Positions 16,517 through 25,381 of a DNA stretch of 64,000 nt are shown here, one piece after another; positions within the stretch are counted from its first letter, which is position 1, and every line of letters starts with the position of its first letter. A model generated the notes under the pieces. It had not been told where the DNA came from. It searched no databases and saw only the letters and a list, made by a program, of their open reading frames with translations. The translations under genes were made by a program, and so were the position numbers. This stretch comes from Geminicoccaceae bacterium. GTDB lineage: Bacteria; Pseudomonadota; Alphaproteobacteria; Geminicoccales; Geminicoccaceae. The stretch is taken from NCBI GenBank assembly GCA_028279345.1, contig JANQNY010000006.1, positions 1 to 64,000 on the forward strand, written 5' to 3'.

Positions 16517-17388
16517 CCGCCTATCACGTGCGTCACCTGACCGAGTACCGCTACACCTCGCCGGTGCCGCTCTCCCACCATCTCCTGCACCTCGAGCCGC
16601 GTTCGACGGAACGCCAACGGCTCCACGCGCACGCTCTGTCGATCACGCCGCTGCCCGGATGGCGAGACCGACGGCTGGACGTCTTCGGCAACGTGGCGCA
16701 GGCGGTCTCGCTCGCTGGCGAGCACGACAGGCTGGTCATCGAGGCACGTTCGACGGTCGCGGTCGACGCGCCGGTGCTGCCGGAGCCTGCTGCCACGCCG
16801 GCCTGGGAAGAGGTTGTGGCCATCGCCGGGACGGGCGCGTCGAGCGAGGCGTTGGACGCCGCAAAGTTCGCCTTCGCGTCGCCGTTCACCCCGTCGGGTG
16901 ATGCCGTCGAAGCCTTCGCGCGGAAGAGCTTCACACCCGGCCGGCCCGTCCTGGAGGCAGCCCTCGAGCTCAATCGCCGCATCTTCGAGGAATTCAGCTT
17001 CGATGCCACGGCGACGACGATCGCGACGCCGGTCGACGACGTGCTGCGGCTACGCCGTGGCGTTTGTCAGGACTTTGCCCATCTTCTGGTGGCCTCGCTC
17101 CGCGTCATGCGTCTCGCCTCGCGCTATGTCAGCGGCTACCTGCTGAACGAGCCAGCTCCCGGCCAGGAGCGGCTGGTCGGCGCCGACGCGAGCCACGCGT
17201 GGGTTGCTCTGTGGCTGCCAGAGTTCGGCTGGATCGACCTCGATCCCACCAATAACCTGATGCCGACCGACGCGCACGTCACGCTCGCCTGGGGACGGGA
17301 CTATGGGGACGTCAGCCCCGTCGCTGGCGTGATCTATGGCGGTGGTGCGCACGATCTGCACGTTTCGGTCGACGTGACGCCGGTGTGA
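16513..17388 (+). CDS. Transglutaminase-like protease-fold protein
   Basis: A 291-residue cytoplasmic cysteine enzyme with the bacterial transglutaminase-like N-terminal beta domain (about 1-80) and the papain-fold core. The catalytic triad is visible: Cys185 in RRGVCQDFAH, His228 in DASHAWV and an Asp in WIDLDPTNN (240-248). In families of this type the enzyme is thought to cut or form amide bonds in peptides made or tagged by the coupled ATP-grasp protein. The start overlaps that gene by four bases. Length is normal for the family. The target is unknown. Confidence 0.93.
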   Translation: MTAYHVRHLTEYRYTSPVPLSHHLLHLEPRSTERQRLHAHALSITPLPGWRDRRLDVFGNVAQAVSLAGEHDRLVIEARSTVAVDAPVLPEPAATPAWEEVVAIAGTGASSEALDAAKFAFASPFTPSGDAVEAFARKSFTPGRPVLEAALELNRRIFEEFSFDATATTIATPVDDVLRLRRGVCQDFAHLLVASLRVMRLASRYVSGYLLNEPAPGQERLVGADASHAWVALWLPEFGWIDLDPTNNLMPTDAHVTLAWGRDYGDVSPVAGVIYGGGAHDLHVSVDVTPV

Positions 17389-17511
17389 CCATCACCGCAC
17401 GTTGGTCGGCGGACGACCGGCTCGGCGTGACTCATCACCGCGGTCGATTGCGTTGCCTGCGTGCGCATCACGCGGCACCATGTCATTGTTTTGTTGATCA
17501 GGGACAAGACG

Positions 17512-17730
17512 ATGAACGAGACGGATCAGGGGCTGCGCTACCGCGGCTTCAAGGCAACGATCTACTTCGACGAGGACGCGGGCGTGGTGTTGGGCCGCGT
17601 GCCGACCACGCGCGGCAGCGTCGAGTTCACCTGCGGTTCGATGGGCGCGATCAGGCCGGAACTACACACGGCGCTCGACGCGTTCCTCGCGGAACACCCG
17701 GACGCGAAACCGGTCGAACACCAGAATTAG
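17512..17730 (+). CDS. HicB-like (RNase H-fold) small protein without DNA-binding domain
   Basis: A 72-residue protein. Its core GFKATIYFDEDAGVVLGRVPT followed by a helix LHTALDAFLAEHPDAK resembles the N-terminal partial RNase-H fold of HicB antitoxins. There is no C-terminal ribbon-helix-helix or HTH, and no HicA-type toxin (short double-stranded RNA-binding protein) can be seen on either side. It may therefore be an orphan antitoxin or a HicB-fold protein with another role. The ATG at 17512 was preferred over the upstream GTG at 17461 because homology begins at RYRGF. Confidence 0.6.
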   Translation: MNETDQGLRYRGFKATIYFDEDAGVVLGRVPTTRGSVEFTCGSMGAIRPELHTALDAFLAEHPDAKPVEHQN

Positions 17731-17845
17731 CGACTCGCATGGGCCGCTCCGCGGCCTTGGACCGCGGCACTGTTCGGCGTAACGGTAGCGTTGTGCGTGT
17801 CGGGTGCTCGAACCCGGTGCAAGACGCAACCGGGAGGAACCTTTG

Positions 17846-18904
17846 ATGCGTTATCGTCACCTGCCGCTGGTAGCACTGCTCGCCTCGACCAGCCTCGTCT
17901 CGGCCGCTGCCGACGACCTGCAGCCGGTCACGCTTTCGGTTGTGGGTACCTGGAGCGGTCTGCCGCTGCACCGGCAGTTCGAGCAACCCTTCTGGACCGA
18001 GCACCTGCCCGCCGTGTCGGACGGCGCGATCACCGTGAACCTCACCACCTTCGACCAGATGGGCGTGGCTGGCGGTGACGTGTTCCGGCTGCTCGACGAA
18101 GGCGTCTTCGATGTGGGTGCGACGGTCGCGGACTATACCGTCGGCGACGCGCCAGAGCTGGAAGGTCTCGACGTGCCGCTGGTCGCGACTGATCCGGCGG
18201 ACGCGCGCGCCATGGTCGATGCCGCGCGGCCCATGGTCGAGGACATCATGCGGGACCGCTTCGGTGCCAAGCTGTTGGCGATCGCGCCCTACCCGCCGCA
18301 GGTCGTCTTCTGCAAGCCGGAGATTACCGGTCTCGACGACCTGGAAGGCCTCAAGATCCGGGGCTCCGGGCGGATGACGACGAAGTTCCTCGAGGCCCTG
18401 GGCGCCGAGGGCGTCAATCTCGGCTTCGCCGAGGTGCCGGGTGCCCTCGAGCGCGGCGTGATCGACTGCGCCATCACCGGCTCGGGTTCGGGCTACAGCG
18501 CCGGCTGGTGGGAAAGCTCGACCCACCTCATGACGTTGCCCTTGGGCGGCTGGGACGCCGTCGTCACGGCCATGAACCTCGAGCGCTGGGAAGCGCTTTC
18601 ACCGCCGACACAAGCCTTCTTGAGCGAGCAGATCGAAACTGCGTTTGAGGCACCGGCCTGGGACGCTGCATCGGCAGCGCTCGACGATGACATCGCGTGC
18701 TTGACCGGCAACGGCGACTGCCCGCTTGGCGACGCAGCGGCGATGACGCTGGTCGCCCCCAGCGATGCCGACGTAGCCCTCGCCACCCAGGTGCTGGAGG
18801 AGACGGTGCTGCCCGAGTGGGCTGAGCGCGCCGGCACGGACTGGGCCGAACGCTGGAACGGGAGTGTCGGCGAGGTCGTCGGCATCACGGTCGCCACAAA
18901 CTGA
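17846..18904 (+). CDS. dctP: TRAP transporter solute-binding protein, DctP family
   Basis: Periplasmic binding protein of a three-component TRAP importer; first gene of dctP-dctQ-dctM. The precursor (352 residues) has a signal peptide MRYRHLPLVALLASTSLVSAAA. Family features include the substrate-clamping region LEGLKIRGSGRMTTKFLEALGAE (about 165-187), then FAEVPGALERGVIDCAIT and LPLGGWDAVVTAMNLERWEAL. A GGGAGGA site sits seven bases before the ATG at 17846; the frame is open further upstream to 17804 but without a signal sequence. The next gene follows after two bases. Substrate is not predictable from sequence; DctP-type proteins mostly carry organic acids. Confidence 0.92.
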   Translation: MRYRHLPLVALLASTSLVSAAADDLQPVTLSVVGTWSGLPLHRQFEQPFWTEHLPAVSDGAITVNLTTFDQMGVAGGDVFRLLDEGVFDVGATVADYTVGDAPELEGLDVPLVATDPADARAMVDAARPMVEDIMRDRFGAKLLAIAPYPPQVVFCKPEITGLDDLEGLKIRGSGRMTTKFLEALGAEGVNLGFAEVPGALERGVIDCAITGSGSGYSAGWWESSTHLMTLPLGGWDAVVTAMNLERWEALSPPTQAFLSEQIETAFEAPAWDAASAALDDDIACLTGNGDCPLGDAAAMTLVAPSDADVALATQVLEETVLPEWAERAGTDWAERWNGSVGEVVGITVATN

Positions 18905-18906
18905 GC

Positions 18907-19449
18907 ATGGCGCAGCTCGTCGCGACGCTGCGGGCGATCAACCGCTGGATCGCCCGAGCGCTAGGGTTGGCGCTCCTGGCGATGGGTGTTTTGATCCTCG
19001 TGGAGATCGTGCTGCGGCGCACGGTCGGCAGCGCGCTCGGCGGCTCCGACGAGATCGCCGGCTATGTCATGGCGGCGATCGCCGCCTGGGGCCTCAGCTA
19101 CGCGCTGCTCGAGCGCGCCCATGTCCGCATCGATCTGGTCCAGCGGCGCCTCCCGACGCCGCTCAGGGCGGCGCTCGACGTCCTCGCGATGGCGCTCGTG
19201 ACGACGATCGCGGCGCTGGTTGCAGCCTATGGCTGGCGCGTCCTCGCCACGACGCTCGACCGCGGCTCCACCGCCAACACGCCGCTCGAGACGCCACTCT
19301 GGCTGCCGCAGAGTATCTGGCTCGGCGGCTGGCTATGGTTCACTGCGGTGGCAGCGTGCCTGCTGGTGGCAGCGGTGCTGCGGCTGGTGCGCGGCGATTA
19401 TGCGGCGGTCGAAGCGGTCGCCGGTAGCGGCAGCGAGGCGGAGCCTTGA
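18907..19449 (+). CDS. dctQ: TRAP transporter small permease, DctQ family
   Basis: Inner-membrane small subunit (180 residues) with four predicted membrane segments (about 18-40, 50-72, 90-112, 135-160). The family pattern RRTVGSALGGSDEIAGYVMAAIAAWGLSYAL is clear. The ATG at 18907 lies two bases after the dctP stop. The stop TGA overlaps the TTG start of dctM. Confidence 0.9.
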   Translation: MAQLVATLRAINRWIARALGLALLAMGVLILVEIVLRRTVGSALGGSDEIAGYVMAAIAAWGLSYALLERAHVRIDLVQRRLPTPLRAALDVLAMALVTTIAALVAAYGWRVLATTLDRGSTANTPLETPLWLPQSIWLGGWLWFTAVAACLLVAAVLRLVRGDYAAVEAVAGSGSEAEP

Positions 19450-20723
19450 TCGGCGCCATCACCGCAGCACTCCTCGTCTGCCTGGCGCTATCGCTGCCGG
19501 TCGCTGCCGTTCTCTTTCTGCTCGGCATCGGCGTCGACGCGTTCTACTCGCCCTTCCCGCTGATCCGCGGTCTGGGCCAAGTGGTCTGGTCGGCGAGCAA
19601 CAGCTCGCTCCTTATCGCCATTCCGTTCTTTGTGCTGCTGGGCGAAATCCTCGTGCGCGCCGGCATCGCGGAGCGCACCTATCGGGCGCTGGACGCCTGG
19701 CTCTCCTGGCTGCCGGGCGGGCTCATCCACGCCAATATCGGCACGGCGACCATGTTTTCGGCGACCTCCGGTTCTTCGGTAGCGACGGCCGCCACGGTCG
19801 CCACCGTCGCCATGCCCCAGGCCGACCGGCTCGGCTACGACCCGCGCCTCTTTGCGGGTGCCATCGCCGCCGGTGGCACGCTCGGCATCATGATCCCACC
19901 GTCGATCAACCTCATCGTCTACGGCTTCCTCACCGAGACCTCGATACCCCGGCTGTTCCTCGCGGGCCTCGTCCCGGGCCTGCTCACGGCGCTCGGCTTC
20001 ATGGCGATCACCGCCGCACTGTGCATCGCCCGGCCGAACCTGGGAGGTCCCTCGCAGACGGCGACGTGGGCGCAACGCCGCACGGGCCTCGTCGACCTCG
20101 TGCCCATCGTGCTTCTGTTCACGGTCGTCATCGGCTCGATCTATCAGGGCTGGGCGACACCGACCGAGGCGGCGGCGGTGGGCGTCGCCATGGCGTTCGC
20201 GATCGCCCTCCTCCGCGGTTCGTTGAGCTTCGAGGCCATCAACGTGGCGCTCCTCGGCACGATCCGCGTGACCGCGATGATCATGTTCGTGATCCTCGGT
20301 GCCTACTTCCTCAACTACACCCTGGCCTCGGCGGGGCTCGGCAACGCGCTCAGGGCACTGCTCGGCGACCCGGAATACGGCCCATACGTCACGCTGCTCA
20401 TCATCATCGTGCTCTATATCGTCCTCGGTTTCTTCATTGAGACGCTGTCCTTGATGGTGGCGACGATCCCGATCGTCGTGCCGATCGTCGCCGATCTCGG
20501 CTTCGACAAGGTCTGGTTCGGTATCCTGTTGATCCTCTTGATCGAGATGGCGCTCATCACGCCACCCGTCGGCCTCAACCTCTATGTTGTTCAGGGCGCC
20601 CGCCGCAGCGGCAACCTCACCCAGGTGATGGCCGGTGCCCTGCCCTACGTGCTGGTGATGCTGATGATGGTCGTGGCGCTCGTGCTCGTTCCGGGCCTGG
20701 CACTCTGGCTCCCCGGCGACTGA
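19446..20723 (+). CDS. dctM: TRAP transporter large permease, DctM family
   Basis: Main ion-coupled permease (425 residues, about twelve segments) of the DctPQM importer. Landmarks include IPFFVLLGEILVRAGIAERTY, GTATMFSATSGSSVATAATVATVA, GYDPRLFAGAIAAGGTLGIMIPPSINLIVYG and the closing MALITPPVGLNLYVVQG. The start is TTG at 19446, overlapping the dctQ stop (TTGA), which implies translational coupling. It is the last gene of the operon; a 16-base palindrome (20725-20740) lies directly after the stop. Confidence 0.93.
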   Translation: MIGAITAALLVCLALSLPVAAVLFLLGIGVDAFYSPFPLIRGLGQVVWSASNSSLLIAIPFFVLLGEILVRAGIAERTYRALDAWLSWLPGGLIHANIGTATMFSATSGSSVATAATVATVAMPQADRLGYDPRLFAGAIAAGGTLGIMIPPSINLIVYGFLTETSIPRLFLAGLVPGLLTALGFMAITAALCIARPNLGGPSQTATWAQRRTGLVDLVPIVLLFTVVIGSIYQGWATPTEAAAVGVAMAFAIALLRGSLSFEAINVALLGTIRVTAMIMFVILGAYFLNYTLASAGLGNALRALLGDPEYGPYVTLLIIIVLYIVLGFFIETLSLMVATIPIVVPIVADLGFDKVWFGILLILLIEMALITPPVGLNLYVVQGARRSGNLTQVMAGALPYVLVMLMMVVALVLVPGLALWLPGD

Positions 20724-20724
20724 T

Positions 20725-20740
20725 CGCGGCCGCGGCCGCG
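20725..20740. repeat. 16-bp perfect palindrome after dctM
   Basis: CGCGGCCGCGGCCGCG reads the same on both strands and starts two bases after the dctM stop codon. It may fold into a stem or be a chance product of high GC. Confidence 0.3.
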
Positions 20741-20781
20741 CGCTTGATCGGCCCCAGCCCCTGCAGTACCACGGTCGATGC

Positions 20782-20856
20782 GCGGGCGTAGTTCAGTGGT
20801 AGAACGTCAGCTTCCCAAGCTGAATGTCGTGGGTTCGATCCCCATCGCCCGCTCCA
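20782..20856 (+). tRNA. tRNA-Gly (anticodon CCC)
   Basis: Complete cloverleaf read by eye: acceptor stem GCGGGCG (20782-20788) pairs with CGCCCGC (20846-20852), D arm GTTC...GAAC, anticodon stem TCAGC/GCTGA with anticodon CCC at 20814-20816, T arm GTGGG-TTCGATC-CCCAT, discriminator base T and an encoded CCA end. It decodes GGG glycine codons. An AT-richer foreign-looking gene lies 315 bases downstream, which makes the tRNA a possible integration site, although no repeated 3' end was found. Confidence 0.96.
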
Positions 20857-21170
20857 ATATCTGGCGGCGGCGCCCGCCATAAACGCGAAGTCCCCGAGCC
20901 CGCCTTCTCTCGCCACCAGGAGCTAGCTGTCACGGCTCAACCGCCGCACGATACCCCTCCCATGACGAGCTCCGCTCCTCGGCGATCAGAAGCGTCCGCG
21001 AAGCCATTCGGCCAGCCAGACTTAGCAAGACCACCGCCCACCACGTATTCCTGCCAGTCGGCTAATGCAGAAACTGACCGCCGCAGCACGACGGCAATGG
21101 CGATATCTAGTGATCCGCTTCAGAGAGTGATGTAGCGATTTGACATAAACACTTTTAGAATCCAGTGACG
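20857..21170. other. Intergenic region after tRNA-Gly, no gene seen
   Basis: About 314 bases between the tRNA and the end of the bactofilin-like gene. GC content drops toward the right end (CATAAACACTTTTAGAATCC near 21144). No convincing reading frame, transposase fragment, integrase or tRNA 3'-end repeat was seen. Confidence 0.5.
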
Positions 21171-22976
21171 CTAACCACCTACACAATCCGGATATTGCCA
21201 AGTTCCAACGGCGTTAGCTCTATCGAATCGCCAGATTTCAGTCCCCCATTTTCCTCCACCCATGGTCAAATCCTTGATCGAAACACCGAGCGTGGCCAAC
21301 CTTTCTTCCGCTTCACGACACCCGGCCTTCGCCCGATGCCCATAAGTGAGCCAATAGGGGACCCAAGCGACGAATGGATCCAGCCTGTTGTATCCCCAGC
21401 CACCAACCTGCATCCAAGCGGTATTGCCACAGTTCTTCCGTGTATCCCTATCAAAAAATTGGGTAGAATACATCGGATGCCAATGTATTGGAAGAAGAGA
21501 CTTGAACACTTCAAGCTCATATGCATTGCCGGCGGCGAGAATTGAACTTGATTCATCAACCGGCCAACTAAGCGTTCCATCAGCAATTAGCTCGTTCGCC
21601 GCGTGAAGTTTGCCCCAGGACGATATTAATTTAACTGTCATCTTGTCGTTTTGCACATTTAATTTGTCAAACTCGGCAGAGAGCTTCCCCTCCAATTCAA
21701 CGAATTTGGCGTCTACGGGGTCCATGCCGCCTCCACCACCACTCATTGAGGTAACAAGACCGTAGACAGCACCGGCAATCTTGAAGATTGGTCCCGCGTC
21801 AGGCAAGGCGCCCAGCGCACTGAGAAGGCTCTGAATGATCACATCGGGATTGAATTCGCAGACAACGTTGTCTTCCATCTTGATCATGTCGCCCACATAA
21901 GTCAAGCGAAGCTGTTTGACAAAGATGGTTTGCTCTATGAAATTCCTTAGATTGCCATGCATAATTCTAATATTTATGGCTGCATTGATTTCGTTGAGTA
22001 TTTGTGTCTTTACACTTTGATCTGGCACGCTCATGCTACTGATGTCTGAATAAAGTGTACTAAGATCCAGATCAAGATTGGGGTATGCAGCCCTCAAATC
22101 CGTGTCGAGGCGGCCTGAGGCTTTGAGGTTCTTGAGGATGGACTGATATGAGGCGTTTGTCGCGTAGTTCGGGAACGGTGTGATTTTCGGATCCTCGACA
22201 ACCGCAAGCAGCTCGTTGGTTTCAGCATTGGGAACGGGCGGCCTCGGCGGACACGGAACCACTGTATCGGTGGTCGGCGGTACGTTGAACGCCGGCAAGG
22301 GGCGTCGGGCCTCGCTGGGCGCCTCCACCTGGTCTTCAACGCAAAGGAACATTCGGAGCTGGCCCTCGAGCGTCCAATGACCAAACCGCGTGTTGGCGAG
22401 TTCCTGGCACTCCTCCGGTGTTAGGAGTTTGCGGAGGTCCTCGAAGGACTTGCCGGCATCGAGGATATCGTCACGCCACTTCGCCAAGATTGGAAGAGAC
22501 GCCCAGAAACCGCGCCCAAGTGGCAATAACTTCGTCCTGAGGCTCTGGCAGTAGATTTCGAAGTTTGGGCATTTGACCCAGCCGGCTGCGCGGATGGCGC
22601 CGCCGGCGTGAATGATAAACGCGGCCTGGATCGAACCGCTTGCGTCGAGGTCGTTGCGGACGAAGATCGTTTCCTGCGCGGTGATGTTCCCTTGCGCCTT
22701 CACGGTACCGTCGACCTGGAGATTGGCCGCGGTGACATCGCCTCCGGCGGAGACGTCACCTCTGGCCCGTAGGAGCAGACCGGAATCAAGATCTTGGCCG
22801 ACGCTGACATTGCCTCCCACATGCAATGAGCGCTCCGCCAACACGCTGCCGCTGACCGTAAGGTCACCCTCGATCGCCAGCCCGACGCACGTCAGATCGC
22901 CGTCGACGTGGACTGACCCATCGAACTTGGTGTTCTTGCCTAGGACCGTGTTCTTTGAGAATATTTGCGTAGCCAT
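21171..22976 (-). CDS. Chimeric protein: bactofilin-like beta-helix N-terminus, unknown helical C-terminal half
   Basis: A 601-residue protein I cannot assign to a named family as a whole. About residues 7-145 consist of some ten imperfect 11- to 12-residue turns of the type hydrophobic-x-G-D/N-L (VDGDL, IEGDL, ARGDV, AQGNI), the pattern of bactofilin-like beta-helical polymers. A proline-rich linker (about 225-285) follows. The C-terminal half is helical, with a glycine-containing hydrophobic hairpin LGALPDAGPIFKIAGAVYGL near 380-410 and then a long polar helix, reminiscent of membrane-inserting segments of alpha pore-forming toxins; this is inference. There is no signal peptide. ATG at 22974-22976 follows GGAGGC. 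Base composition changes inside the gene: about 62% GC up to 22130 but about 46% below, with 28% in 21961-22020. Confidence 0.75.
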   Translation of the reverse strand: MATQIFSKNTVLGKNTKFDGSVHVDGDLTCVGLAIEGDLTVSGSVLAERSLHVGGNVSVGQDLDSGLLLRARGDVSAGGDVTAANLQVDGTVKAQGNITAQETIFVRNDLDASGSIQAAFIIHAGGAIRAAGWVKCPNFEIYCQSLRTKLLPLGRGFWASLPILAKWRDDILDAGKSFEDLRKLLTPEECQELANTRFGHWTLEGQLRMFLCVEDQVEAPSEARRPLPAFNVPPTTDTVVPCPPRPPVPNAETNELLAVVEDPKITPFPNYATNASYQSILKNLKASGRLDTDLRAAYPNLDLDLSTLYSDISSMSVPDQSVKTQILNEINAAINIRIMHGNLRNFIEQTIFVKQLRLTYVGDMIKMEDNVVCEFNPDVIIQSLLSALGALPDAGPIFKIAGAVYGLVTSMSGGGGGMDPVDAKFVELEGKLSAEFDKLNVQNDKMTVKLISSWGKLHAANELIADGTLSWPVDESSSILAAGNAYELEVFKSLLPIHWHPMYSTQFFDRDTRKNCGNTAWMQVGGWGYNRLDPFVAWVPYWLTYGHRAKAGCREAEERLATLGVSIKDLTMGGGKWGTEIWRFDRANAVGTWQYPDCVGG

Positions 22977-23604
22977 CTGTGCCTCCAAATACCGCCTGCA
23001 TCGTAAGTTGACCTCTAGGCACCAGAATTCCACGTACCAGAATGTGTGAGCTGGCGATCGCGCCCGAGGGCGCCCGATCTGTGTGGACAAACGCTGACAC
23101 CCGCTCCCTTAGCGCTTAGCCGTGATGATCTGACGCCGCCCCGCGTCGAAGGGTCGGGGTAGCTCGATGCCAGTCCATCAGCCGCCCAAGGAACACTCGA
23201 CGTCGTCGATTGCAGCGACGCGAGCGTCGCACCTGGGTCGGTTCGCCTCGGGGCCGCGCGCAGTACCCACGCAGCTTCTGTCCGCTGAGCGCGCCGCACC
23301 CCTGTCGTTGGTGACCAATTGATCAACCGCCTCCGCGTTACAAGCTAAGTCACTCAGCCTTCTGCGGAAAATGAGCATGTAACAATCGTGTGCGCGCGAA
23401 CGTCGGGGAGCCACGTCGACGGTTCCGGGACTGTTCGTTGCATCAGTCAGGCATGCGCGAAACAGCGCAACATCAGGGCATATCGGCGACGTCAGCGATT
23501 GGGGACTAGCCGATATCAGATTATGTTCTATCCTCAAGGTATCTCGCCGGCGCCGCTTTGATGCGTCGGCCACGCAAACAAGCAGCTTCTGGGAGCATCC
23601 AACC
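22977..23604. other. Intergenic region with an 8-bp inverted repeat upstream of the peptide ABC operon
   Basis: About 630 bases between two divergent genes with no convincing coding sequence; minus-strand frames here lack a recognisable product. ATATCGGC (23480-23487) and GCCGATAT (23509-23516) form an exact inverted repeat spaced by 21 bases, ending 88 bases before the start of the ABC binding-protein gene. It could be an operator or a leader stem. No promoter consensus is convincing. Confidence 0.45.
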
Positions 23605-25278
23605 ATGACGCAGCGCATGCATCCGCTGGTCGCGCAAGCGCGCGAGCAATTGGCGCAGGGCAAGCTGCATCGACGCGAGTTCCTGCGTACGGTCACCCTG
23701 CTCGGCGTCTCCTCCGCCACGGCCTACGGCATGGCCGGCGGCATTTTGGGTGAGAATCTGGTCGATCCAGCCATGGCCCAAAGCGGTGAGACACCGCAGG
23801 CCGGAGGCATCCTCCGCGTCGGCATGCAGGTGCAGAAGATGGACGACCCGGCCACCTACAACTGGGTCGAGATGTCCAACCAGACGCGTCACACGCTAGA
23901 GCATCTGGCGATCACCGGGCCCGACAACGTCACGCGGCCGATGCTGGCGGAAAGCTGGGAGCCGTCGGACGATCTGATGGTCTGGACCTTCAACATTCGC
24001 CCTGGCGTAACGTGGCACAATGGCGAGGAGCTCGTCGCTGACCATGTGCGCTGGAACATCGAGCGCTGGTGTGATCCGGTCCTCGGCTCCTCGAACATCG
24101 GGCTCTCGTCGATCGGCGCCTTGATGGAGAACGTCGACGAGGAGCAGCGTCTGCGCGAGGGTGCCATCGAGGTGGTGGACGACTACACGCTGCGCCTACA
24201 TCTCAACAAGCCGGTGTTGTCGGTTCCGGAGGACCTCTACAACTACCCGACCGCCATCCTCCATCCGTCGTTCACGGCACCTTTCTCGGCGAACCCGATC
24301 GGTACCGGACCGTACACGCTCACGGAGCTCGCGGTCGGCGATCGCTGCATTCTGCGTCGCATCACGGAAACGACCGACGGTCAGCCGTTCGAATACTGGG
24401 GCGGCGAGGTCTATCTCGACGGCATCGACTACTACAATTTCGACGAGGACAACCAGCTCGTGGCGTTCGCGGGCGGCGATGTCGACACGATCTACGAGTT
24501 CGGCATCGAGCAACTCGAGTTCGCGAAGGCGCTACCGGGCACGATTGAGGAAGCACGGACCGCACAGACGCTGTGCTGTCGATTTCAGGTCGACCAGGCT
24601 CCCTTCGACGACGTCCGGGTGCGTCAGGCGATCGTCAAGGGCGTCGACAACACGGTCTATCGGGACCTCGTGTTCCAAGGCTCGGGCGATGTCGGCTGGA
24701 ATCACCATGTGGCGCCCGTGCACCCTGAGTACTTCGAGCTGCCGCCGCTCGAGCGCGACGTCGAGGGCGCCCGCGCGCTACTCGCGGAAGCGGGGTATCC
24801 CGACGGCCTCGAGGTCACCATCGACGTCGGCAACACCGACGGGCCTTGGCACCAGACGGTTTGCGAGATCATGCGCGACCAGCTGCAGGATGTGGGTGTC
24901 CGCCTGAACATCAATGTGATGCCGGCTTCGCGCTACTGGGAGATCTGGGACAAGACGCCCTTCGGCGCGACCGCCTGGACCCACCGGCCGCTCGGCACGA
25001 TGGTGCTCTCGCTCGGCTACCGGGCTGATGTGCCGTGGAACGAGACCAAGTACGCGGATCCCGAGTTCGAGGCTGCACTCGACGAGGCTGAGGCGACCTT
25101 CGACGTTGACGAGCGGCGCGCCAAGATGGAGCGGGTCGAGAAGATCCTTCAGGATTCCGCCGTCATGGTTCAGCCGGTCTTCCGACCGGTGTTCACGATC
25201 GTCGGCGATCAGGTGCGCAACCTGCAGGCCCACCCGACCCAGTACCACCAGTTCAACAAGGTCTGGCTCGCCACTTGA
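23605..25278 (+). CDS. ABC transporter substrate-binding protein, peptide/opine family (SBP family 5), Tat signal
   Basis: Periplasmic binding component of a Dpp/Opp-type importer. The precursor is 557 residues. The signal carries twin arginines (HRREFLR, residues 22-28) followed by a hydrophobic stretch and an AMAQ cleavage region near 55, which points to Tat export. Family features: LAESWEPSDDLMVWTFNIRPGVTWHNGEEL, the YTLRLHLNKPV block, NPIGTGPYTLTE and LLAEAGYPDGLEVTI. First gene of a four-gene run with two permeases and a fused ATPase. Substrate may be a peptide, opine or similar compound; not resolvable from sequence. Confidence 0.93.
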   Translation: MTQRMHPLVAQAREQLAQGKLHRREFLRTVTLLGVSSATAYGMAGGILGENLVDPAMAQSGETPQAGGILRVGMQVQKMDDPATYNWVEMSNQTRHTLEHLAITGPDNVTRPMLAESWEPSDDLMVWTFNIRPGVTWHNGEELVADHVRWNIERWCDPVLGSSNIGLSSIGALMENVDEEQRLREGAIEVVDDYTLRLHLNKPVLSVPEDLYNYPTAILHPSFTAPFSANPIGTGPYTLTELAVGDRCILRRITETTDGQPFEYWGGEVYLDGIDYYNFDEDNQLVAFAGGDVDTIYEFGIEQLEFAKALPGTIEEARTAQTLCCRFQVDQAPFDDVRVRQAIVKGVDNTVYRDLVFQGSGDVGWNHHVAPVHPEYFELPPLERDVEGARALLAEAGYPDGLEVTIDVGNTDGPWHQTVCEIMRDQLQDVGVRLNINVMPASRYWEIWDKTPFGATAWTHRPLGTMVLSLGYRADVPWNETKYADPEFEAALDEAEATFDVDERRAKMERVEKILQDSAVMVQPVFRPVFTIVGDQVRNLQAHPTQYHQFNKVWLAT

Positions 25279-25381
25279 CCTGCCTCGGGGGACGGCGTGC
25301 CGTCCCCCCGTTGCGGTGCCGGAGCGAACGATCTGGCTCTTCCGTTAGCACGCTACGGCGACGTCGAGAGGACCGCCGATC

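Noticed and set aside
20857-21170. Integrated element using tRNA-Gly as attachment site
   Set aside because: No second copy of the tRNA 3' end and no integrase were found in the following 3 kb, so only the AT-rich gene is reported.
21171-22976. Complete bactofilin
   Set aside because: Bactofilins are about 100-200 residues with a single beta-helix domain; here the helix is followed by about 450 unrelated residues, so the name is only used for the N-terminal part.
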